Assembly: GCA_051878835.1 (NCBI GenBank)
Contig: JBJEKW010000042.1
Location: 1 to 49,789, forward strand
Length of the DNA: 49,789 bases
Source: Olsenella_K sp051878835
GTDB taxonomy: Bacteria; Actinomycetota; Coriobacteriia; Coriobacteriales; Atopobiaceae
Reading direction: 5' to 3'
Below the pieces are notes generated by a model, which saw only the letters and a list, made by a program, of their open reading frames with translations, had not been told where the DNA came from and did not search any database. Below, in pieces: positions 43,448-49,789 of the stretch. The translations under genes and the position numbers were made by a program. Position 1 is the stretch's first letter. Each line of letters begins with the position of its first letter.

Positions 43448-44818
43448 TTAGTTTGCGGCAGGCACCTGGTCGGTGTCGTCCTCTTGCGGCAGCACCTGCG
43501 TCACCTGCGCGCGCAGCTGGCCGGAGCCCAGAAGGATGCCCAGCTCCTGCCCCACCTGCGCATCCTGCGCCCGCGACACCACGTGCCCCTCGCTGGTGCG
43601 GGCGATGGCGTAGCCGCGTCCCAGCACCTTCAGCGGGGACAGGGCGTCCAGCTGTGCCGCGCTGCGCGCCAGCTGTGCCTGGTAGGGCCTCAGCAGCACG
43701 GGCGCCACGCCCTCCAGCCTGCGCGCGGCGCGGTTGACCTCGTCGGCCCTGCGCGCCACGGTACGCGGCAGCGCATCGTACAGGCGCTGCTCGGTCTGGC
43801 GCAGCTGGTCCATACGACCCTCCAGCATGCTGAGCGGGCTGGTGAGGCAGCGGTGACGAGCCAGGGAGTCCACAAGCACCTGCTCGCGCGAGACCTTGGA
43901 CTGCATGGCGCCGGTGGCCCGCTCCTGCAGGCCGTCCAGGCGCTGCTCCTGCCCCTGCACCAGGGACTGCATGACAGCCAAAAGCCTGCGCTGCCGGTCG
44001 TCGATGGCGGCCACGATCTCGCCCAAGGCGGGGGCCACCGACTCGGCGGCTGCGGTGGGCGTGGACGTACGTCGGTCGGAGACCATGTCGCAGATGGACG
44101 TGTCGGGCTCGTGGCCGATGCCGGTGACCACCGGGACGGGGCTCGCCGCGACCGCGCGCGCCAGGGCCTCGTCGTTGAAGGTCATGAGGTCCTCGAACGA
44201 GCCGCCGCCGCGCACCAGCAGGATGGCGTCGGGCTTTGCCGCCGCGGCCACGCGCAGGGCGTGGATTATGGTGGCCGGGGCTCCAGGACCCTGCACCTGG
44301 CAGCCCACCTCGTCTATCTGCACCAGGGGGTTCCTGCGGCGCAGCGTGCGCTTAACGTCGTCGATGACCGATCCCGACAGCGACGTGACGACCGCCACAC
44401 GGGTGCAGAAGCGTGGGATGTGGCGCTTCCGTGAGTCGTCCATCAGCCCCTCGGCCTGCAGCTTGCGAGCCAGGGCGGCCACCTGCTGGCGCAGCAGGCC
44501 CTCACCCGCAACGCTGAGCGAGCGCGCGATGAACGAGAGCCGCCCCGTGTGCGTGTACACGTCGAACTTCCCTGACAGCTGGACCTCGAGGCCGTCCTTC
44601 AGCTGGAAGCCCAGCCGGCGGTACGTGCTGCTCCACACGATGACGTCCATCGCGCAGGAGTCGTCCTTCACCGAGAAGTAGCAGTGTCCCGAGCGCGCGT
44701 TGGGTCCGCGAAAGCCCGAGACCTCGCCCGTCACCAGGAGGGTCGGGGTGTTGCCCACCAGGCCCTTCGCCAGGCCCACCGCGTCAGTTACCGATAGCTC
44801 CAGTGGTTTTTCTGCCAT
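43448..44818 (-). CDS. xseA: exodeoxyribonuclease VII large subunit
   Basis: The catalytic subunit, degrading single-stranded DNA to oligonucleotides in repair. An OB-fold N-terminus (LLVTGEVSGFRGPNARSGHCYFSVKDD) leads to the catalytic core with VAVVTSLSGSVIDDV and LLVRGGGSFEDLMTFNDEALARAVAASPVPVVTGIGHEPD. A coiled-coil region and the C-terminal VLGRGYAIA motif complete 456 residues. The start lies one base past the membrane peptidase stop behind GAGG, so coupling is likely. Confidence 0.97.
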   Translation of the reverse strand: MAEKPLELSVTDAVGLAKGLVGNTPTLLVTGEVSGFRGPNARSGHCYFSVKDDSCAMDVIVWSSTYRRLGFQLKDGLEVQLSGKFDVYTHTGRLSFIARSLSVAGEGLLRQQVAALARKLQAEGLMDDSRKRHIPRFCTRVAVVTSLSGSVIDDVKRTLRRRNPLVQIDEVGCQVQGPGAPATIIHALRVAAAAKPDAILLVRGGGSFEDLMTFNDEALARAVAASPVPVVTGIGHEPDTSICDMVSDRRTSTPTAAAESVAPALGEIVAAIDDRQRRLLAVMQSLVQGQEQRLDGLQERATGAMQSKVSREQVLVDSLARHRCLTSPLSMLEGRMDQLRQTEQRLYDALPRTVARRADEVNRAARRLEGVAPVLLRPYQAQLARSAAQLDALSPLKVLGRGYAIARTSEGHVVSRAQDAQVGQELGILLGSGQLRAQVTQVLPQEDDTDQVPAAN

Positions 44819-44819
44819 G

Positions 44820-45506
44820 CTAGCCTCGCTGGTCCGTCTGTCCCATCAGATACAGCAGCTGCAGCACCGAGATCAGCGCCGCGGCGACGTACGTCAGGGC
44901 GGCTGCCGTCAGCACCTGGCGCGCGCCCTTCTGGTCGATGCCCGAGCCCGTGGACTTCAGGTACTGCACGGCACGGCGCGAGGCGTCGATCTCCACCGGC
45001 AGCGTGACCAGCTGGAATATGACGCTGAAGGCAAAGAAGATCACGGCCAGCCGCACCAGTCCCATGAGCCCCATGAACATGCCGATGATGAGCACGAACA
45101 TCCAGGTGTTCTGCGTGAAGTTGACCACGGGAACCAGCGCCGTGCGCACGCGCCCGGGCACGTAGCCCCTGGCCGTCTGTACGGCGTGGCCCGCCTCGTG
45201 GCAGGCGACGGCTACCGAGGCCACCGAGCCGCCCGTGTAGTTCTCGCTGGACAGGTGCAGCATGTTGTCGCGCGGGTCATAGAAGTCGGTCAGGTGGCCG
45301 GCGACGTGCGTGATGCCCACCTGCGAGGCGCCCTCGCTGTCCAGCATGCGGCGGGCCACCTCCTCGCCCGTGGCGCCAGACGTGGCGGGGACGCGCGACC
45401 AGCGCTTGTAGGTTCTGTTTATGTATGCCTGCGTGATGCCGCCCAGCACCAAAGACACGATGATCAGGAGCCAGTAGCTCATGTTGTAGTACCCGTATAC
45501 GTACAT
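44820..45506 (-). CDS. membrane zinc metallopeptidase (YugP/Zn_peptidase_2 family)
   Basis: 228 residues. A first membrane helix is MSYWLLIIVSLVLGGITQAY, and the zinc motif is ACHEAGHAVQT (HEAGH) near residue 105. Two further helix groups follow (MFVLIIGMFMGLMGLVRLAVIFFAF, ALTYVAAALISVLQLLYLM). LPVEIDASRRAVQYL, the conserved segment with the third zinc ligand, lies between them. Substrates are not known. I chose the ATG at 45506 because GGAGG is 6 bases upstream; another ATG two codons earlier is too close. A TATAGT (45584-45589, minus strand) may be its -10. Confidence 0.9.
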   Translation of the reverse strand: MYVYGYYNMSYWLLIIVSLVLGGITQAYINRTYKRWSRVPATSGATGEEVARRMLDSEGASQVGITHVAGHLTDFYDPRDNMLHLSSENYTGGSVASVAVACHEAGHAVQTARGYVPGRVRTALVPVVNFTQNTWMFVLIIGMFMGLMGLVRLAVIFFAFSVIFQLVTLPVEIDASRRAVQYLKSTGSGIDQKGARQVLTAAALTYVAAALISVLQLLYLMGQTDQRG

Positions 45507-45642
45507 GTGCATCCTCCAGTCAGCCCGCGCTCAGACGGTGCCTGCGCGCGGGCGCAGCAAACTCAGGCCGCGTATGGGTCTGGACTATATTCCCCCTGCG
45601 GGACATGAACTATACGTCTGTCGCTAACTTCCCAGAACGCGT

Positions 45643-46797
45643 CTACAGCAGCTCCACGTGCTGGTCCTTCACCGTGAGCCCCACCTGCCCGGCGAGGAGC
45701 CCCTGCAGCCGCTTTCCAGCCACCTCGTAGCGCCAGTCGTGCAGCAGCGGCGTGTCCTCCCCGCTCAGGAGGGCAAACAGGTCGTCGCGCGTCGCGATGA
45801 GCTGCGAGGCCACGCCGGTCTTCTCGCTGACCAGGCGCAGCAGGGCGCACATCAGGTCCACGACGCTCTCGGACTCCGCCGAGGGGTGGGTGTGGTGCTT
45901 CACCTCCGGATAGCCATGGGGGTCGCTGGTGGCGCCTCGCTGGGCCGCCTGCACGAGCTCGTCCAGGTCGCGCTGCGAGATCTTCTCGGTGCCGCGGATG
46001 CGCCTGAGCTGCCCCGCGGACTGCGGCACGTGGCGGCACATCTCGACGATGACCTCGTCGGAGACCACCCACTTGCGCGGGATGTTGCGACGGGCCGCGC
46101 ACCTCTCGCGCCAGGCGCACACCTCGCGCGCCACGGCCAGCTGCTTCCTGCTGAGAGAGGACGACCGGCGCAGGTGCAGGTACGCCTCCTGCGGGTCGCG
46201 CTCGTAGTGCGACTGTGCCGTCAGCTTGTCCAGCTCGGGGCGCACCCACGACACGCGGTCCTTCTGCACCAGCTGCTGCATCATGGACTCGTAGATGCCG
46301 GGCAGGTAGCGCACGTCGTCCTCCGCGTAGCGCAGCTGCTCGGGGTCCAGCGGCCTGCGCGACCAGTCGGTCAGCGACTCGGCCTTGGGCAGGTGCACCT
46401 TCGTGAACGACTCCACCAGGGCGCCGTAGCCCAGCTGCATGCGGTAGCCCAAAAACGACGCGACCAGCTGCGTGTCGAACACCGGGGCGGGAACGCAGCC
46501 CATGGCGTGCAGCAGCACCTCCATGTCCTGGCTGCACGCGTGGATGACCTTCGTTATGGACGTGTCCTGGAACAGCCGGGCCAGCGGGCTCAGGTCCTTT
46601 ATCAGGATGGGGTCCACCGCCGCGATCTCGTCGGGGGTCGCCACCTGCACCAGGCAAAGCTGCGGGTAGTAGGTGTGCTCCCTCAGAAACTCGGTGTCCA
46701 CGGCCAGCACCTTGCTGGACTGGGCGCGCTTGCAGAAGTCATTGAGGTCGTCGAAATTGGAAATATACACGTAGGCTCTCGATTCGTTGCCCTGCAT
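45643..46797 (-). CDS. rnd: ribonuclease D
   Basis: A 3'-5' exoribonuclease for tRNA and small-RNA maturation. The DEDDy exonuclease domain shows AVDTEFLREHTYYPQLCLVQV, IHACSQDMEVL, FDTQLVASFLGY and YAEDDVRYLPGIY. An HRDC-type helical domain follows (SSSLSRKQLAVAREVCAWRERCAARRNIPRKWVVSD). The length of 384 residues is normal. No ribosome site is visible before the ATG, and TATGTT lies about a dozen bases upstream, so a leaderless transcript is possible. It heads the leftward run ending at 42155. Confidence 0.94.
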   Translation of the reverse strand: MQGNESRAYVYISNFDDLNDFCKRAQSSKVLAVDTEFLREHTYYPQLCLVQVATPDEIAAVDPILIKDLSPLARLFQDTSITKVIHACSQDMEVLLHAMGCVPAPVFDTQLVASFLGYRMQLGYGALVESFTKVHLPKAESLTDWSRRPLDPEQLRYAEDDVRYLPGIYESMMQQLVQKDRVSWVRPELDKLTAQSHYERDPQEAYLHLRRSSSLSRKQLAVAREVCAWRERCAARRNIPRKWVVSDEVIVEMCRHVPQSAGQLRRIRGTEKISQRDLDELVQAAQRGATSDPHGYPEVKHHTHPSAESESVVDLMCALLRLVSEKTGVASQLIATRDDLFALLSGEDTPLLHDWRYEVAGKRLQGLLAGQVGLTVKDQHVELL

Positions 46798-46942
46798 CAA
46801 ACGGCTAACATAGAGCGGGAAGCTCCGCGGGCCGCACGTCTAGGCGGTCCGAACCAATCATACAGGAGTGGGGCCGCCGCGGAGGCATCTGCACCCGGTC
46901 GGCACTTCTGCTGTACAGGCACACCTAGTCCGAAGGATTACC

Positions 46943-47920
46943 ATGCGCACGCTGATCGTCCACAACCCAAAGTCCGGCTTTGGCTCCGACGCCATCTTCG
47001 AGTTCGAGCGGGCGCTGGTGCGTCCCGGCGACGAGTGCGTCATCCGCGTGATGAAGGACGAGATCTCCGATCGTCACCTGGTCCAGGACGCGAAGCGCTT
47101 CGATCTGGTGGTCATCAGCGGCGGTGACGGCACCGTGGCCAGCATGCTGTACTACCTGCGCGGTCAGGACGTCCTGACGTGCGTGTTCCCCTCGGGCACG
47201 GCGAACCTGTTCTTCGCGAACCTGGGCAACGCCGCCGAGCCCGCCGCGCTGGCACGCGCCTGCCGCATGGGCCACAGCGCCCAGACAGACCTTGCCGAGG
47301 TCATGTGGCTGGACGAGAAGGGCAGGCGCCACCGCACGGGCTTCGGCCTGATGGCGGGGCTGGGCTACGACGCGCAGCTGATGGAGGCGGCGCTGCCCAC
47401 GAAGCGCGCCATGGGCGAGGCGGCCTACTTCGCGGCGGCCCTCGCCAATCGCAAGCCCAAGGTGCAGCGCTTCACCATCACCGTAGACGGGCTGACCTAC
47501 GAGCGCACGGGCATCTCGTGCATCGTGGCCAACAACGCCATGATCCAGGGCGACATCGAGATCGTGCCCGACTGCACCATGGACGACGGCCTCCTGAACG
47601 TCATCATGCTGGAGGCCGACGACGCCGCCCAGCTGCTGAAGCCCCTGCTCATAGGCATCGTGGACCGCAACGGAAAGAAGATCGGCCGCCCCCACATCGA
47701 GACCTGGAAGGGCCGCGAGGTGCGCGTGGAGTGCTCGGCCAACATCCCCATGGAGGTGGACGGCGACGTGGTCGAGGGCGGCGTGAACTCCTACCTTGCG
47801 CGCGCCATCCCGCACGCCAACCGCCTGGTCGTGGACAGCCTCAGCCGCTACCACGACGACTCGCAGAGCTCGAAGCCGCTCTTCGGCGGCACCGAGGAGC
47901 TGGCCTTCCCGAAGGAGTAG
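46943..47920 (+). CDS. diacylglycerol/lipid kinase family protein
   Basis: A 325-residue kinase of the DagK/YegS/sphingosine kinase fold. LIVHNPKSGFGSDAI opens the chain, the nucleotide loop is VVISGGDGTVASML, and FPSGTANLFFANLG is the family motif. GYDAQLMEAA and EVDGDVVEGG are the later conserved segments. It probably phosphorylates diacylglycerol or a related lipid at the membrane in phospholipid recycling. The ATG at 46943 has CGAAGGA upstream. It is divergent from rnd with 145 bases between. Confidence 0.9.
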   Translation: MRTLIVHNPKSGFGSDAIFEFERALVRPGDECVIRVMKDEISDRHLVQDAKRFDLVVISGGDGTVASMLYYLRGQDVLTCVFPSGTANLFFANLGNAAEPAALARACRMGHSAQTDLAEVMWLDEKGRRHRTGFGLMAGLGYDAQLMEAALPTKRAMGEAAYFAAALANRKPKVQRFTITVDGLTYERTGISCIVANNAMIQGDIEIVPDCTMDDGLLNVIMLEADDAAQLLKPLLIGIVDRNGKKIGRPHIETWKGREVRVECSANIPMEVDGDVVEGGVNSYLARAIPHANRLVVDSLSRYHDDSQSSKPLFGGTEELAFPKE

Positions 47921-47948
47921 CCCGCGTCCGGCAAAACGCACCAACGAG

Positions 47949-47987
47949 AAAGCCCTTCTTGCCCGCCTGTGGGCAAGAAGGGCTTTT
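47949..47987. terminator. bidirectional terminator between the lipid kinase and TetR genes
   Basis: A 16-base perfect stem AAAGCCCTTCTTGCCC with its complement has a 6-base loop. TTTTGC follows on the plus strand and TTTCTC on the minus strand. Confidence 0.92.
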
Positions 47988-48030
47988 GCTGTCGAGGCTC
48001 TGCCGACACGCGGCCCCAGTGCAGTAAGTC

Positions 48031-48720
48031 CTACTGGGCCGCCGGACGCTGGGACTGGTGCGAGCCGGCGGACGGCTTCGGGCCCTTCAGACTGGGACGT
48101 GCCGTGGGAAGGATGCAGCTGCCCTGCTGGGGCACCGCGGGCGGCACGGGCTTCTGCGTGCGCAGCCAGGGCAAGAACGTGCTGGACGCCTCGTGCACTG
48201 AGCGGATGTAGTCGTACAGGTCCATGGGGTCGTCCATGTCGCGCACGTACTGCGGGTAGGCCAGCATCAGGTGCGCGATGACCCACGCCTCGGTGTCCGC
48301 GTCCTTCTGCGGGTAGCCGCCCGGGGTGTAGGCGCGCAGGTCCTGGCTGATGACGCGCATGACACTGAGGTGCAGGTTCACATCGGGCAGGCCGATGCCC
48401 TCCAAGAGGGCCAGGCTGGGAAGCAGTCCCTGCAGCACCTCCAGCACGGAGCGCGACCCCATCACGGGGGCACCGCCCGCCGCCACGCGCCTGAAGTTCT
48501 GGTCCACGCACGCGTTCAGCTGCATCACCAGGGAGCGCGCTATCTGCGAGGCGAGGTCGTACTTGTCGTTGTAGTGACGGTAGAACGTGCCTTTGTTCAC
48601 CATGGCCTCGCGGCAGATCATCTGCACCGTGATCTTCTGGAACGGCCGCTGCTCCAGAAGGTGCAGGAAGGCCCCCTCTATGTCGCGGCGGGTCTTCACC
48701 ACACGGACGTCCTCAGCCAT
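48031..48720 (-). CDS. TetR-family transcriptional regulator
   Basis: 229 residues. The N-terminal TetR helix-turn-helix is VVKTRRDIEGAFLHLLEQRPFQKITVQMICREAMVNKGTFYRHYNDKYDL. The all-helical ligand domain that follows has no obvious signature. The last ~35 residues are Pro/Ser/Lys-rich and probably disordered. The ATG at 48720 has a GGGGTG-like site. It is divergent from the radical SAM gene, and an inverted repeat (48744-48779) lies in the shared upstream region, so it may control itself and that gene. Confidence 0.9.
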   Translation of the reverse strand: MAEDVRVVKTRRDIEGAFLHLLEQRPFQKITVQMICREAMVNKGTFYRHYNDKYDLASQIARSLVMQLNACVDQNFRRVAAGGAPVMGSRSVLEVLQGLLPSLALLEGIGLPDVNLHLSVMRVISQDLRAYTPGGYPQKDADTEAWVIAHLMLAYPQYVRDMDDPMDLYDYIRSVHEASSTFLPWLRTQKPVPPAVPQQGSCILPTARPSLKGPKPSAGSHQSQRPAAQ

Positions 48721-48743
48721 GCGCTCACACCCCATGCAAATAA

Positions 48744-48779
48744 GATATGCGTACATTTTGAACAAATTCGTTGCATATC
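48744..48779. promoter_or_regulatory. inverted repeat in the TetR/radical SAM intergenic region
   Basis: GATATGC and GCATATC arms are separated by 22 bases, with an inner TTTG-AA-CAAA dyad. It lies directly before the TetR gene and is a good operator candidate. Confidence 0.45.
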
Positions 48780-48903
48780 ATACCACATGTTGAGAAGCCG
48801 GCGATTGAACCGCCACCGGCTGGATAACACAATACTAGTCGTGAATAACAGCGCGCCAGGCCCAGGTTGGAGGGGCCACGCACCTGTCGGAAAGGGGTAG
48901 CAC

Positions 48904-49789
48904 ATGCAATCGAAGATAGCCCACGCGGCGGAGCGCAAGGCGTTCAGCGTGGTGGTGGACCAGCTGATGAAGGCGACCTCAGGCGAGGACCGCCAAAAGA
49001 AGCTGGACGGCGCCATCGACGTGGCCGAGAAGCTGCTGAAGTACACGGTCCCCGGCGCGGTGAAGACCATGCGCAAGGCCCTGTACCCTGGCTCGAAGTG
49101 GGAGAACTGGTTCTTTGACCTCATCGACAAGACCGACCCCCACGTGCTGAAGACCGCCATCATGAACGGCGGCTACGAGGGTGCCTTCCGCGGCTACCGC
49201 ACCACGCAGGAGGTGGCTCAGGAGCGCGGCCACAACGTGCCGTGGATCATCCTGTTCGATCCCACGAGCGCGTGCAACAAGCACTGCGTCGGCTGCTGGG
49301 CCGCAGACTACGGCAACCGCCTGAACCTGACCTACGACGAGTGCGATCGCCTGATCACCGAGGCCAAGGCCATGGGCACGCACATGTTCATGCTGACCGG
49401 CGGCGAGCCCCTGGTGCGCAAGAAGGACGTGCTGAAGCTGGCCGAGAAGCACGACGACTGCCTGTTCAACATCTTTACCAACGCCTCGCTGGTGGACGAG
49501 GAGTTCTGCCAGAAGGTGCAGGAGCTGGGCAACATCATCTTCTCGGTCTCCCTGGAATCCTACGAGCCCACGGTCAACGACGGCCGCCGCGGCGAGGGCT
49601 CGTTCGAGGAGGTCATGCGCGCCTTCGACCTGATGCAGAAGCACGGCCTGCTGTACGGCACGTCGACGGCATACACCCGCGCCAACACCGAGCGCGTCAG
49701 CAGCGACGAGTTCTTCAAGCTGCTGGTCCAGAAAGGCTGCCGCTGGGCCTGGTACTTCCATTACATGCCCGTTGGCGAGGGTGCCAACG
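48904..49789 (+). CDS. radical SAM protein (3' end outside the window)
   Basis: The first 295 residues are present and open to the edge. A ~110-residue helical N-terminal region is followed by the cluster motif FDPTSACNKHCVGCWAADYG (C-x3-C-x2-C), FMLTGGEPLVRKKDVL, FNIFTNASLVDEEF and SVSLESYEPTVND, all standard for radical SAM enzymes. The start ATG is behind GAAAGGGG. The function is not clear. Related proteins include uncharacterised B12-independent radical SAM proteins with a similar N-terminal lead, and the missing C-terminus would be needed to narrow it. Confidence 0.88.
   Translation, partial: MQSKIAHAAERKAFSVVVDQLMKATSGEDRQKKLDGAIDVAEKLLKYTVPGAVKTMRKALYPGSKWENWFFDLIDKTDPHVLKTAIMNGGYEGAFRGYRTTQEVAQERGHNVPWIILFDPTSACNKHCVGCWAADYGNRLNLTYDECDRLITEAKAMGTHMFMLTGGEPLVRKKDVLKLAEKHDDCLFNIFTNASLVDEEFCQKVQELGNIIFSVSLESYEPTVNDGRRGEGSFEEVMRAFDLMQKHGLLYGTSTAYTRANTERVSSDEFFKLLVQKGCRWAWYFHYMPVGEGAN

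Overview
The window is a high-GC chromosomal segment carrying about 42 intact genes, one gene cut by the right edge, one gene relic and a dispersed repeat family. The gene content points to a strictly anaerobic, fermentative, host-associated actinobacterium of the class Coriobacteriia (Olsenella/Atopobium/Collinsella-like). The clues are the arginine deiminase pathway, Pta and AckA, an ATP-type PEP carboxykinase, an Fe-S old-yellow-enzyme reductase, a monocluster ferredoxin, a C_GCAxxG_C_C protein, galactofuranose genes and a sortase substrate with a VPKTG-type signal. The genus is inferred from style and not proven.

Region by region. 42-7061: a leftward translation/RNA operon rimP-nusA-infB-rbfA-nrnA-like-truB with tight or overlapping junctions. 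It is preceded by a sigma70-like promoter and a terminator-like leader hairpin. ylxR is absent, and NusA carries an unusual C-terminal zinc-finger-like motif. 7354-11147: a LysR regulator with its own palindrome, a small Cys-rich protein, and arcA-arcB. 11368-16751: ppk1 with a long Ala/Lys-rich tail, an RlmD-like rRNA methyltransferase and a GNAT acetyltransferase. 16741-19740: a lower-GC island encoding a two-component ABC exporter of the bacteriocin/immunity type. It is headed by a 24-codon peptide ORF whose stop overlaps the permease start. 19966-26260: ferredoxin, maf, a first cluster of palindromic repeats, a P1-family peptidase, a GT2 glycosyltransferase, glf and pta.

26610-38896: an RpiB-like isomerase coupled to a two-domain Fe-S flavin reductase, a repeat-bearing cell-wall protein, pckA, a fused ABC permease-ATPase, an aldose-1-epimerase-like protein, and a flavin disulfide reductase. 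The reductase is followed by a decayed fragment of a paralogue and a second repeat cluster in inverted orientation. 38897-46797: a leftward run of housekeeping genes (eno, a cupin, ackA, a C_GCAxxG_C_C protein, HIT, xseB, xseA, a membrane zinc peptidase, rnd). 46943-49789: a diacylglycerol-kinase-like lipid kinase, a TetR regulator, and a divergent radical SAM enzyme that runs off the window.

Metabolically, eno, pckA, pta and ackA form a mixed-acid/acetate fermentation core, and arcA-arcB would supply carbamoyl phosphate for ATP. The most unusual points are the peptide-ORF/ABC island, the compound palindromic repeats shared by two loci, the NusA zinc-finger-like tail, the PPK1 tail, and the four-module surface protein. 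No tRNA, rRNA, CRISPR array, transposase or phage gene was seen. The first 41 bases, downstream of truB, show nothing recognisable.
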